From contig OZ038422.1 of NCBI GenBank assembly GCA_964036155.1, positions 22,839,201 to 22,903,200 on the forward strand: a stretch of DNA of 64,000 bases, written 5' to 3'. The number at the start of each line of letters is the position of its first letter. Position 1 is the first letter of the stretch. The notes under the pieces were generated by a model. The model saw nothing but the letters and a program-made list of their open reading frames with translations, did no database searches and was not told where the DNA came from. This DNA comes from Diploscapter coronatus (lineage: Eukaryota; Nematoda; Chromadorea; Rhabditida; Rhabditidae). The translations under genes were made by a program, and so were the position numbers. Of the stretch, positions 35,370 to 47,400 are shown piece after piece.

Positions 35370-36556
35370 ATCAACTCTTTGAAAAATGGAGAATGGTCTG
35401 GCACAGAAAATTCTCTGTTTTTCACAGAGTTGATGTTATACAGTTTTCATTTGAAAAATGAAATATCAGATAAGAAGGATAGCCAACATGTCGCGATAAG
35501 CCGTTCGTCCGTTTCGCAGACATAAGGAAATGCTCCACCGCCGCACTAAATATTGAATATGATTTAGGAAATTTTTTTATAAGGTGCGTGATAGTTTCTG
35601 AACTATTTTCATGTGTCTTTAATAGTCAAAATGATATTTCTTTAAGAATTTAAACGAATCTAATATCGGGTCAAATCTCCCAAATCTGATCATGTATGTT
35701 TTCTCTTGCCTTCCATCTTCTAGTTATTTTTAATTAAAATATTTCATACCGTAAAACCTGTAATAGATTCCTTGGAGTTCTTAATTTTCAACCTCTCAAA
35801 AATAAAAAAGATTATATTAGAGAATTTACGGCATTCGTATTTTCAGATTAAAACTTAATCTTACAGCATAGTTGTACCATAACCCATTTATCCATAGCTA
35901 AAATATTCATTATAAAACATGCATTTGGGTTATTATTAATTTCTGGATTTAATTCGTTTTTCCTTGATCTAAGTCAACTTCAAAATCTCTTGTATCAGTA
36001 GAGAAGTCAAGTACATTTTAGGAAATAGATGATCATGGTAATTCGTCAAAATAACATTACAAACTCCCAACAAGACAAAATAACTTTTAGATTTTCGAAA
36101 ATGATCCACTCGGTATAAATTAATTCATTTTTGTGCAGCGATATATTTTATAAAAGGTAAACATTTTAATGGATTAAAAATGGCTCACATAGGCACAACT
36201 CCAGCCAGAACCGCCAGCTGAAGGAATTTAGTAAAGTGCATCGGGAAATTGAAGAACTTATTTTCATAAACGCACTACTATAAGATATGAAAATTTGGTA
36301 TTGCGATATTGTGCATTTTTGAAAATCGAACTCTTCTTCCGTTGCGATTAACTAAATTTCTTACTCGGCTGTCTAAATATAATTAATAATTATCCACTAG
36401 TTGAAAATTCAATCGTTCATTATATCTTGTTCTTTTTTTTATGTATTCGAGACCTAGATTTATGAGTTGTCATGACTTGTGCTGATACACGCGAATGTTC
36501 GAGATTCATCACGATCGCCGTACGAGAATCTCGACCAAGCCTTAACATTCGCGGTA
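35370..36556. other. AT-rich stretch with no recognised feature
   Basis: Nothing supportable seen on either strand beyond short repeats of AAATGGAGAA type and simple AT-rich DNA. Confidence 0.35.
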
Positions 36557-38349
36557 TCAACACGAGCCATACCCACTGTTCCAATCCAGATCTCTAAAAG
36601 AGTTGAGGGTACTCTTTCTATAGATTTTGATTCAATTATCCAATTAAAGTCGTGGTTACAGAGAAACTTTTTTTACTTACTCGTTGGCAGTATCCCAAAG
36701 AGGACACACATATTCCTGGTTATTACTGTTTTATACACGCTTCCCCTAAATTTTTATAGCTAAAAATACAGAGCGATGAAAAGTATGAAAACACATATCC
36801 TTGAATTAGTTATATTAGGCAACCTGGAAATGTAGAACGATAAATGATAGGAACATACGAAATAATATGGTGAAAGATGCTCTAGACTACTCTCTCCTCT
36901 CCTAACCCTTTATTATTTTCATGTTTCTATCGTCCTACTTTTCAAAATTGCCTATAAGTAGAATGATGACTTACAGTAGAATCGCCTGCGATTTTATGAA
37001 CATCAATCCAAGGAACGCGGTGGTCATACATATCATCCTCTGAAAAAGGAGAAAATCAATAGATGATTTTAATTATCCTGTTTAATTTTTGATAAAATTT
37101 AGTTAGTAAGAAATTTTGGCCAGTTTCGACATAATTTGGATGAGTTTTACGTTAAATTACATCTTTTAATCAATAGTAGGCTGATTGTGAGTTTATTGTC
37201 TGAAAAATTCGGGAAGGCTACAGCAGGAAAGGTTCGCTCTACAAAGATGGTCATAGTTTTACTTAGGATAGACCATTTTTGGAGATCTAAAAGTTTTGAT
37301 ATCAGCATGACTTCGATGATCAGACTGATACCAAATTTAAACGTTAAAATCAATGCTGAGAATTGATTTGGCCTCTCTAACCATTAGCCTACTTTGTGAG
37401 TACAGTCTTATTAATGCTGAAGAATGAAAAAGACACCCGATTTAGAAATTGAATGTTCCAAATTAATTTATGCATTAATAAATTCTCACGAAATTCCTTA
37501 CCCCAATTCCATAAGTCCAGACCTTGCTGTTGGCTGTAAATCCTTGGTAGATGACATACTCCTGAGGGGCATAATCCCATGCAAGCCGCAGCTGCTTCGT
37601 CCCAAGTGGCCTCAGCATAAAAAAACTGTCAAATCCTTGCTATTCACAAAACGAAAATGATATTCAACGACCACCTTATAGCATTTGCCTTCAACAAAAT
37701 CCCAGCCAGCAGGACATTGTGCAGCTGAAATTGTTGAAGTTAGATTTGAAAAAGGTTTTTTGCTTGAAGAAGAAGGCATTTTCCTTTATTCTTTAATCAC
37801 AATGAACTATTATTGAGGAAGAGTAAGATACTATTTTTTTGAAAAACGATTTGGTCATTTATTCATGCAAATTTAATGTTGATAATTAAGTTCGGTTAAA
37901 AAGAAGTGATAACGCTTTCTTCGTAATTCATACACTATTCTCATAAATTTGATGTATGAATTTTAATAGAATTTAATGAATGAATATGCTCTCGGAACAT
38001 ATACAGCAGTTTTTCTTCTAGAAAACAAAGTGATTCCTCCGAAAAAAGGTTCATGAAATTTATGGACTCAGGCAATAGATTTTCTCTTGAGTTGATAATA
38101 AAATGGTTGGCTTGAAAAACTGTTAAGACTTACCACATTTAGCTAATGGAGCTTGAGTTGAGACACAAGAATTATCTAAAAAAACCAAAATTTAATGTCA
38201 ATTTTCAAGAAAATGAATAACAGACTTCTGGTCGCGGCTTCAATATCGGCAACCGTTTTATCGGGAGACACTTGCTGTTGATTACCTCCATCTTGAGCGG
38301 TACATTCCCACGGTAGGATGACCAAGATAGATATAAATTTGAGATCCAT
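36557..38349 (-). CDS. Secreted C-type lectin-like protein, short form
   Basis: Seven exons: complement(join(36557..36593, 36681..36715, 36975..37039, 37502..37625, 37675..37724, 38134..38175, 38226..38349)), 158 residues, phases all consistent. Exon 1 has a signal peptide (MDLKFISILVILPWECTAQ). The lectin fold begins at CPAGWDFVEGKCYK and continues FFYAEATWDEAAAACM, the conserved helix with its Cys, then HLPRIYSQQQGLDLWNW and a WNSGYGSC end that resembles the W-N-D-x-x-C site; translation stops there, so the last strand and final Cys of a typical domain are absent. No EPN or QPD sugar-binding triplet is visible. Nematode C-type lectins are often secreted and induced by infection. Exon 1 and its upstream DNA are an inverted copy of the gene at 39118, and the intron after 37502 shares a repeat with that gene. 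The truncation could be real or a model error at the last two exons. Confidence 0.7.
37165..37390. repeat. Intronic repeat, inverted partner of 40000-40215
   Basis: In reverse orientation to 40000-40215 (TGAAAAATTCGGGAAGGCTA matches the reverse of AGCCTGTCCAAATTTTTCGA; also GATCAGACTGATACCAAATTTAA). Both copies are in introns of the divergent secreted gene pair, at mirrored positions. Confidence 0.55.
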
Positions 38350-39117
38350 TTATTCTTAATAAGTCGTAATCTCAAATTGTAAAACTAAATCCAAATGAAA
38401 AATATCGACTCGATAGGTATAATTGCGTGAAATTCTGTGAGAGATGCAATGAAAATTAGGACTATACCTACTAAATCGCTCTAGCAATTTTGAATCTGCT
38501 CGAGAGGATTAATCGAACAAAACGATAAAAAAGATCAAGAAATCAATCATGGCAATATTTCTTTAAAGAAAAACGATATGTCATTACTCATACAGACAGA
38601 TTTATCATGATTGAAATTTATGCGATTTATTCGGCGTATTCTCTCTTTGTGATGGGGGGCGTGCGTTGCGCACCAAAGACTATTCTGAGTAGGGCGTTGC
38701 GCACTAAGGGTGAGACGGAAGTTCCGACTCCGCGAATTCCGGCGTTTTTGGGCGATTCCGACACCGATCTCGCGAAAAATTCAAATGTCACTTCCGATTC
38801 CGACTTCGAATTTTTTTCAAATTCGATTCCGTCTCACCCCTTGTATTATTTGATTAGTCCTCTCGAACAGATTGAAACTTGCTAGAACGATTTAGCGAGT
38901 ATAGCTCTAATTTTCATTGCATCTCTTGCAGAATTTCACGCAATTATACCTATCGAGTCGATATTTTTCATTTGGATTTGCAGTTTTACAATAAAACTAT
39001 TATTGATCATTGTAATTTCATTCTCATCAGGGCTGTGCAACACTTAGATTTCTTAGATTTTTACTTCCAATTCGATTTAAACAATTTTTCAACTTGAAAC
39101 TGACTTATTAAGAATAA
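38350..39117. promoter_or_regulatory. Palindromic shared promoter of two divergent secreted genes
   Basis: The left arm (38350-38516) and right arm (38850-39117) are inverted copies: AAAAATATCGACTCGATAGG then TATAATTGCGTGAAATTCTG at the left, and the reverse at the right. The duplication continues into the first exon of each gene. The right arm has an extra insertion of about 100 bases (38985-39095). The axis falls at about 38733. Both genes probably share control signals because the arms carry the same ones. Confidence 0.75.
38706..38842. repeat. GC-rich foldback at the axis of the palindrome
   Basis: Ends AAGGGTGAGACGGAAGTTCC and GATTCCGTCTCACCCCTTG pair. The inside is a degenerate run of TTCCGA-type units (TTCCGACTCC, GATTCCGACACCGATC, TTCCGATTCCGACTTCG). 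It sits at or beside the symmetry centre of the inverted gene pair. Confidence 0.65.
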
Positions 39118-41598
39118 ATGGATCTCAAATTCATATTTATCTTGGTCGTCTTACCATGGGAATGTACCGCTCAACATGGAGATGGCCATCAGCCATCGTT
39201 TTCCAATGAAACGGTTGCCGATATTGAAGCCGCGACCAGAAGTTTGTTATTCATTTGTAATGAAAATTCGAAAATCGCCCAGAGACATGAAAACCGGTCA
39301 AAGCCTATATCAAACGCTTCGTCTCGATGAGATAAGCAACTTTTGTTCTGAAATCTTCCGATCCGATTCTTACATAACAAGTTGTAGGTTGAAAAGTCCG
39401 CAATCGAGACGTGAAAAGTGCATTTCTGCAGAAATCGATATTCAAAAAATTCTTATTTTATTTCTTGATAATCTAGGGACTAAATATTGTCGAATAAAAA
39501 AGAATCATCGAATTTGGTTCAGAAATAAGAAAGTTATGAATTTTTTCCTGAGGTTGGGTCTATCTCTAAACTTCAAGCTACCGTAATCCTGTATGCGATA
39601 ATTTTTATGAAAAACGGATAGCACCGTGAGAATCAGCGTAAAAAACTGAACAATATATGTGAAAATCGGTCAAATTGATGGACCTTTGGAAACACCGACT
39701 TTGGTCTTTACTGACATTCACTCTTAACTGATTATTATTGCTAAACTCTGTCAATATAGGTTCACCGCCTTCAACGACTACATCTTCAAGTTCTTCCACG
39801 ACAACATCTCCAGGTAATTTGAAATCAGAGTCCATTTAAAACATCGGATAGAGAACTCACAATCAGACGATAAAATGAACTAAATAATCATTCATCGATC
39901 TATGACGTCTCTGAGTAACTAAAATTTTGCATTATTATTGAACGTTTGAAGAGTTCATCACCAGGGCGCGTACTAAACCCCCAAAAAGAAGGAGCAAACT
40001 ATGGGCCATAGCTAGAGAGGTCAAGTCAACTTTCTAAATCAATTTTTGTGCTTAATTTTGATACAGTCTGATCAGCAGAGTCATGCTAATTTTAAGACTT
40101 TAGATTTTCGAAAAAGGTCCACCCCGAACAAAGTTATGAGCAATTTTGTAACGAAAACGTTTCTTGCAGTAGCCTGTCCAAATTTTTCGAACAATAAGCT
40201 CCACCCACTGCAAAAAGTAGCAGTTTGAACCCTCAAAATAGGAAGCAAGTCATGTTTTTACTGCGAAGACATATAAAAAGGTCCAGTCTAGATAGACAAT
40301 TCTAAACTATTAAAGGACGAAGAGGTCTTTTTCTACACTATTTTTCCTAAACCTATCCCACCTAACCTCCCTCTCACTATAGACTTCGTCATTCATCTTC
40401 TTCATCATTTAGTAATCGTCGTTTAAAGAGCTCTATCGATTGGTGCCAGGGGCATTCTATTTCGCTACCTCAAAGAGGAGGGGCAATCATGCAAAGCAGT
40501 GGCGCGGAGATCCATTTTCTCTCCAATCCTCAATACTAGAGTTGAGACGACAAATAGCAAAAACCCATATTGACCCACAAGATAATGCAAAGAAAGAGGA
40601 CCCCATTTCATAACAGCACGCAATAATGTCCAGAAAAATGAGATAGGTGCTTATCTTTCAGGCTGATACCGTTGTTGGGAATGCTTTATGATTATTTCAT
40701 CGCCGAGGAGATAAGCTTTAGACCATCTCCGAAAGAATTCACTTCTTTCAAAAATTTCATCATATCATGAAATTTCTACTTGCCACCCAAATCCTGACGC
40801 TTTCAATGACAATAGTATCGCCCTGTTTCGAACCGTCCCCGGAGAAGAGCCATATAAATTTTTGTCCCTCTAATAATTAGATTATGTATAACATGCATTC
40901 TGCGTCTTTTCTCTTATTGTCTTATGCCTCACTTTACCTTAACTTTATCTTTGTTCAACTGTGTAAAAACTTGCCTTGAGACTACGATGTCAGGAATGTA
41001 AATAATTGATTTATCGAATCCGAAATTTGAGATTGAAAATGAGGAATGAGAGATTTTAGGGCAGTCACTCTGCTTCGCACGCTATTTCTTCGTTTTCCTA
41101 CCAATGAAAATAAACATTACCATTTGTGGCTCCCAGATTTTTGGTCAACAATAAAATACTTTTTTTTGCCATTTATCGCTTGTATTTTATGGAGAAATTA
41201 TAAAAATTTTAGCCGTATGTCCTGGTTGTACGCAAGTGAACACGAGCGAAACCTACTGGAGAGGGCCTGAAGCGGCTGGAGTGTGTACTGGTGCAAATAG
41301 CATAGGTCCCATTCTGGCGGGTACTCACGGGCCTCCAACCATAACTCCCATGCCGGGCAGTGATCCATGCACTGAAAACATAACGTGCGACTCAACTCGT
41401 TATAATCAATTTATAATTACTTTTTATATTGGAGGCACAGTAGTTTGTGGTGGAGGTACTGTAGATGATCTCAATAACTTCTACAGTCCTTTTCAATGCG
41501 ATGCGACAAATTCTGGCCTTTTCATTGATAGTTTCGCTGTTCCAGCGCCAGATAAAGCTATTCTTTGCTATTGTGATCCGACTATGGGTGCTTATTAA
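39118..41598 (+). CDS. Secreted Ser/Thr-linker plus Cys-rich (C6/DUF281-like) protein
   Basis: Three exons: 39118-39241, 39760-39813, 41213-41598; 187 residues, phases consistent. Exon 1 is a signal peptide with a short mature N-terminus, nearly the same as that of the C-type lectin gene at 38349 (shared WECTAQ and ETVADIEAATR-type end). Exon 2 encodes a mucin-like linker, SPPSTTTSSSSTTTSP. Exon 3 encodes a single Cys-rich domain opening VCPGCTQVN and closing KAILCYCDPTMGAY, with 10 Cys; the C-x2-C start and late C-x-C recall the nematode C6 and DUF281 domains. Role unknown; similar nematode proteins are extracellular. The first intron carries half of a MITE (39510-39732) and the second carries a repeat mirrored in the partner gene. 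Confidence 0.72.
39510..39732. mobile_element. Half copy of the 34774-35369 MITE family
   Basis: AATTTGGTTCAGAAATAAGA and AAGTTATGA, then GTGAGAATCAGCGTAAAAAAC, AATCGGTCAAATTGATGGACC and ending TGACATTCACTCTTAA match the right half of that element. The left half is not recognisable. Confidence 0.6.
40000..40215. repeat. Intronic repeat, inverted partner of 37165-37390
   Basis: Same sequence as 37165-37390 on the other strand, in the second intron of the Cys-rich gene. Its presence in both genes supports duplication of a longer block than the first exon. Confidence 0.5.
40216..41212. other. Large intron with no recognised feature
   Basis: Remaining part of the second intron of the Cys-rich gene. 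No exon on either strand could be supported. Confidence 0.35.
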
Positions 41599-42234
41599 AA
41601 CAATAAGCGGAAATTAAGCCATTTATTGCTTATTTCACCTGTAAATTATGTATTATTTCGGTATTCTTATCAGCGAAAAACATTCAATTATTTTTCGATA
41701 AGAATAACGAAATTACTTATTAGGAACTCATTCTGTAATAGCTTAGATTATTGCATCTCCATTAATTATTAAGAGAAATGTTTTCAATTTGTAAGGACTA
41801 TTGTGAATGACTACTCTAGTTGACATAACTTTCTTAATCAAATACAATTGATGAAACAGAAATCTTACTAAAGCTTGATTACTTGAAACCAACTAAATCA
41901 CACGATTTTCCGATGTAAAGAAATCAACACATTATTTCAAGTGGAAAATCGAAAATTAGTAATCTACCGAGTGAAACAAATGTTTTTCCCTCACAGCGGA
42001 TTGAAGGACATGGTTCGCGGGCTTTTGTTTCTGAGTCATACTATTCTCCAAAAAAAAACCGCGAACTATGAACTAAGCCTTATAAAATAAGATCCAAAGG
42101 TTCTTAAGAATTCTCATCATAAAAATCAATAATTTGTACTATCTCGTAGTTAGATTTCTACTATCACACTATTTCTTCTTTTCTGCCAAATCGATCTTTA
42201 ACAATTTTCTATATATTTTTTACCTGATATTATA
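41599..42234. other. 3' flank of the Cys-rich gene
   Basis: AT-rich, about 640 bases, no exon seen. It separates this gene from the RPC9 3' end. Confidence 0.35.
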
Positions 42235-42329
42235 GGCTCCTAGAAAAAGACACCGGGTTTTTTTTTTCTTTTCTTCTCTTGCTTTCTCATACTATTTCTT
42301 AGAAAGGGTGGTGTCTTTTTCTATGAGCC
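42235..42329. repeat. Hairpin abutting the edge of the RPC9 duplication
   Basis: GGCTCCTAGAAAAAGACACC pairs with GGTGTCTTTTTCTATGAGCC (one mismatch), with a pyrimidine-rich loop of about 50 bases. The duplicated RPC9 block begins on the next base (42330), while the copy at 33099 lacks the hairpin. It may mark the breakpoint. Confidence 0.6.
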
Positions 42330-42433
42330 AAATTTATCAATTTTGTAGACAACTTTTTCCAATTTGTTCAGCCGATTTCGATAGAATTTATATTTCAGAA
42401 AACAGAACAGAATAAATATTTAAAGATCTAATT

Positions 42434-43642
42434 TTATGTGGTCCGAGAAGGAGTCGCAGGAGGAATGGGTTTGGGCGGCAGAGTCGATGTTACCATCTGA
42501 AATAACTTCATCAACATGCAAATAAGCGAGTTTCTTCTATTTTGTGCTTTAGAAAATCAATTATTGTAAGGATCCGGAGCGGAAGTCTCATCCCGCGAAA
42601 GAGAAAAAGGAAGAAGATAGCGTTCTTCTTTCTCGCTTTCCAAACAAGCTTTCTTTCACTACTCTTTTTCTCATTGTGCATTGGCCATCAGAGGGGAAGA
42701 GAACCTTTCGTTCATTTCCCCCGACAGTATATTCAATATTTTCCGTTGAAAAATAATTATTTTACGATGAATGTTTAAAATATTCCTAAAAATGCTCACG
42801 TTGATGAGATCGTCCATGGCGGTTTCCGATTTGAATCGTTCTTCCGGCTCTTCCACGATCAATTGCACCTGAAGATTGAATGTGGTGAAATTATTTGATG
42901 AATGGAAATGATGCAAATTTTAGAAAAATAGTTTATGACGAAATAGAAGCGTCAAATGATGCAGAACAAAATTAATCCAGAACTCTTCTATTCTCATTGA
43001 AACTTGAGCACTTTTTAGTTGAGATAAATTGTAACTCCAAAATAGTCGTAATTTTATGCGCATTCGAACAAGATCTGCTTTTCTCACAAACGAATAATAA
43101 AGTTTTGGAAGTCGAATATTGTAAAAACTTTAACTTACATCAGTAGGAGCCGTGGGTCTCAGGTTGATGATTTGAAGCGTCTCTGCGCCGGTCAACTAAA
43201 CATTGATTTTCTGGAAATTTTTCAAGAGGAAACTTTTCTAACCTCGTACGGTTTGAGGAGTTTGACTAATTTGCTGATGCAGTCCTGTGTTTGCACTGCA
43301 GCCGGTGTCGTCTTCAGGTATTTCTGGGTCTGAAATTTACCCATCCATCACTTGGAAAACATATTCAATGCATGACAATACATTTTTTATTTGTTCTTCA
43401 TCATTGTAAAACATTATCTGCATTGAAGTTTCATATACTTTCACTATTTTTTCTCATAAAATTTGGATTAATTTTTATTTTTAACTGAAAACACCGACCT
43501 CATAAACGACAGTCATGAGCATTTTGTCCTTGTCCCTGACTCGCTTGCCTGCAGCTGCAGTAGTCGCGTTCTTCTCCTCTTCCAGCAACTTCATCACCTC
43601 ATAGTTCGTCAGCACCGATTCACGCGCGTTCAGAATCTCCAT
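42434..43642 (-). CDS. CRCP: RNA polymerase III subunit RPC9 / CRCP
   Basis: Homologue of RPC9 (CGRP-receptor component), a Pol III subunit that pairs with RPC8 in the stalk and helps initiation of tRNA and 5S genes in the nucleus. Five exons: complement(join(42434..42496, 42800..42868, 43139..43195, 43243..43329, 43499..43642)), 139 residues (human 148). Matching blocks: MEILNARESVLTNYEVMKLL, then TQKYLKTTPAA, QDCISKLVKLLKPYEL, LQIINLRPTAP and VQLIVEEPEERF, corresponding to human NYEVFQLL, LLNHRP and VQLMVEESEERL-type segments. The last exon encodes a Pro/Thr-rich tail not seen in other animals. An ATTACAG acceptor lies close before the ATG, as for a trans-spliced gene. The 3' half is copied at 33099-33785. 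Confidence 0.93.
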
Positions 43643-44491
43643 TCTAAAATTCTGTAATAAAGTAAATGATTTTTTTAAAGTTTAGGCAAACCGACTATCA
43701 AAATTCGAGAGGCAGAAATTGTAAATTTTAAAGCGAGACTGAAAGAAATGATGTATTGATTTTGGAGTTATCAAAAATGCTTGAATTTTTGGAAACAGAT
43801 TTCATGTTGTTAGGTTGAAATGGGATTGTAAGAAAAACAACGAAAACTTTCGAATTTAGTTAGAGTGGGCAATTTCATTCAAACAGGAATACTGGATTCT
43901 CTTCAAAAATGACATGGATCGCATGATAAAATTGGATAGTCTTGCAACGTAAAATTAAATTAACCCGTTTCAATATTCGAGATACCATAGTCGTTTCAAA
44001 CGATATGTAAGTAATCTAAAAATAGAAATTTCAAAATCGATTTTTATTGTTCATAACGACAAAAATGAAGGGAAAGAAAAACAAAACAACGCTAGACCTT
44101 TGAATGAACGAAGGAATTCTCCCGTACTGAAATGTTGGATCAAGAACATGGGCAGGGTGAAAATGGTGGAACAGAACAGAAAGAATGAGAATGAAATTGA
44201 GATACACCGATTCAAAATTATATGGTCAAATGAAAAATATAATAATAAATTAAGCCTAAAGCTGGTTATCCTTCAAGAATAGTATGAAATATTAAAAATT
44301 GAAAGAAACGTCGTAAATTCTAAAAAAAATGATTCGGTAAATATATTTTTTTATCTTTCTTTGATCGATCATATTTCGAATCTTCAGGTTGGATTCGTTC
44401 TTACTTTTTCAGGATTTACGGTTATCGTCTAATAGCTTCAACAAGAATGATGATATTTTAGAAAGTGCAAATGAGTAAACTCAAAATGAAA
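43643..44491. other. Intergenic region between NUP205-like and RPC9 genes
   Basis: About 850 AT-rich bases between two minus-strand genes. No exon supported. Too long for a typical nematode operon spacer. Confidence 0.4.
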
Positions 44492-47400
44492 TTACTGTGT
44501 TACGGACTTGAGTTGAGTGAGGATGGAGGAGGGAGAGACGAAGCTGAGTTTGGTTGGCGGGGAGGGGACTGGGAACGAAGGGGCAGATTTGCGCAGACGG
44601 CTCAGCAACGCATCTCCGTCGATCATTTCTCGCAGGGGCTCGTCTGAATAGTTATCTGATTTTGTAATTCTGTATGACTTTCATGAATGATAAGAATTTA
44701 CCATACTTTTTGTACTAATTTGAAAGTAAAAATGAAAATTTTTATAGATTTAAACTTTTTGTTAATTTTTCATTATCATATCCTATTCCCAATGATATTT
44801 ATTCAAAATTCTAAGGTCTTTAGAAGACTGAAGACTTTTTTGTAATGAAGGATTTACCATCGAAATAGATGAGTGACACGATGATTGCAGCTGCAGTGAG
44901 CACGTCGCAGACCACATTCGCGCGCAGAAGCTGTGCGTATACTTCAGAGCACGTCGATATCACGTCCAGCAACTAAAAATCACAGATAAATAAATTACTT
45001 AAAATTGTTCTTTCAATGAAGTAAGTTTTCTTCCCTTTTACTCTTTTACAATGTACAAAAAGCGACAAAAACTTGGATCATTCAAAAATAACTTGTGCAG
45101 AGTGCGTCATAATTACTGTCCGATCTATATTTTATTTCACGCTTGCAAAAACGATGACTTCACAGTAAAATAGATCTTCATCGAGATTCGATGTCAGTAT
45201 TGATAGGTAAAAAGTCAAATCCGGTTTGGAAAGTATTCTGAGTACTTAGGAGCCGAAATTCCGTAGTAATTTCACTTTTGCTACGATGAAAATGAAAATT
45301 GAACAGTAATTATGACGCAATCTGTAAATATTGAAAATTCGGAAAAGTATAACCTTGAACGAGAGCTTCCTCCACTTTTTGTTGGTGCAGAGCGCGAGAC
45401 ACAAATGCAGTGCGTCGTCGAAGATCTCGGCGAAAATGTTCGATGGAGAACCCGCTCTGGAAATGCGTTTTAAAGGAAAACATTTTTTAAAATTTATCTT
45501 TGAAATTTTGATTAGAAGCATATTCCACATCTTGAAGGGTTTTTTCTTGAAAAATTTACAATCTATTTTCCACAAATAGTGTTTCTTTTTCATTTTTTTA
45601 ATAATGATTTCTTCGAATCATCCGAAATCCTACTTTTTGACAGAATTGGGTTCGAGGAATATCTGCGCGGGCGGCTCCGCGAATGCACTGCAGAGGAATT
45701 CAGTGACGGAGAGCTCGGCCAGGGCGTCCCATCCATTCGATGAAGAGGCCAGACGAGTCAGGGCTGCCTGAAAATGGTAAATCAAGATAAAATCCCATTC
45801 ATCATTGCTAAATATCGCGTGTTCTGTTACGAATCCGAGCCTGCATGGCGATTAAAATAATCTAGGAAAGACGCTTACCAAAGTGGCCTGTAGAATGTAG
45901 AGATTGAGTCGCTGGTTGGACTTGGCCTTGGCTGCGGCAGCCCAGTCAGTGATTTTGTGAGTGATGATGAGTTCGCACAGCAGACGGGGGATGCCCGATT
46001 GGCGCACAAGTGCTGGTAGCTGAAAGCGAAAATATTCACCTGGCTAAGAGAATAATTTAGAGAAAAGTATTAAATTTCCATTATTTTTATTCCTTAGTGG
46101 TTTCCGGGATTATATCGATGCATTACACGTTTGAAATTGCATGATTTTCAAAGCGTCTATCGTTTATGTTTTCCACTAATCGACCTGCATGCTATTTTGA
46201 GGATCATTGTCACTAAACGCCAACTTCGAGTCCAAAAAATTTCGTGAAAATTGTTTCATAAACAACTCCTAATATGAAGTTTTTCCTCTTGAAAATAGTG
46301 GGTTGTTTCTGATCTTGGTGTATCATCGTATAATCGAAAAATTGCGTAATAATCCTGTCATCATGAAAGAAGATTTGTATTTCTCAAAGAATTACTTTTT
46401 GGAATACTTACAAGTATTTATTTTAGTAAAAATCTTACCTTTCCGAGTCCTTTCGAGTCTTCGTACAGCAGATCAGCCAAAAGAAGGAGAACCGCAGGCT
46501 GAAAATGATTGCATTTCTACAAAATCATTGAAATATCATTCCTCTCTCTCTCTCTCAAATATTTTACTCTTTCTTGCTGTGATTCGAGTTATGCGCTTCT
46601 TCGCCCATTTTTGGCTGATTTTGTTGATCCCCAGAGGCCAACGTGAGCAACAGCGCATTTATGGGCCGTGTCAGATTCGACTGAGTCCCTCCTCGGGGTG
46701 AAAGGCGAAGAATGACACCCCCTCCCAGTCTCGCGCAACAAAGATAAATTAGCATTTTCCTGACGAAAACCTCGACTTTCCCTCCGCATAAATTCCAAAT
46801 TTACAAATCAAATCTGCCATATTTCAATTTCACATGCCATTGGATAGAGAAGAACTTTGCATCTTTCGATGCGCTCTCCTTCTCAAACATTGCTACTACA
46901 AATATCGGTAAGGTTTTGGGAATTATTCGGAAGAATGGGAAATTTTTCTAGATTGAACCACATTCTTCTACTTCTCTGTTACATTCTATTTCTACTAACT
47001 TCGGCATTTCTCTTCTACAAAATCGAACATAAACAGTCGGATTTTGAGAGGCAACGATGGTTCACTCGATTAGCGGCGGATCGTCACAGGTAAAAATTTG
47101 TAAAATTGATAGATTCTCTAATTGAATTATGAATGTCAAGTTTTGAGAATGAAATTCTTCACTTATTTTTCACTATAACAAAAATTTTCAATATCAATAT
47201 TTTTAGATTTGTAACTCGCTCCCTCCTGCCAGACATGTTCAACAACACCAAGCTGCTTCTCTACATTCATGGAGAAAAGGCAGAATATCTCACAAAAATA
47301 GTCAACTCCCGACTAGAAACCTATGAGAACGCGCTGAAACTCCAGCCGCCTATTCCGAAAGAGCCATGCACGTTTCTCAATTCGCTGATCTTCGTAAGTC

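Noticed and set aside
36460..36593. Alternative last exon of the lectin gene reading IWIGTVGMARVDTANV and on to a later stop.
   Set aside because: It is attractive because of the WIG motif, but the phase from the upstream exon does not fit; the in-phase reading stops at 36557.
39118..39330. Unspliced reading of the first exon of the Cys-rich gene (70 residues) as a separate small protein.
   Set aside because: The inverted partner gene has a donor at the same base and splicing to the linker exon is in phase.
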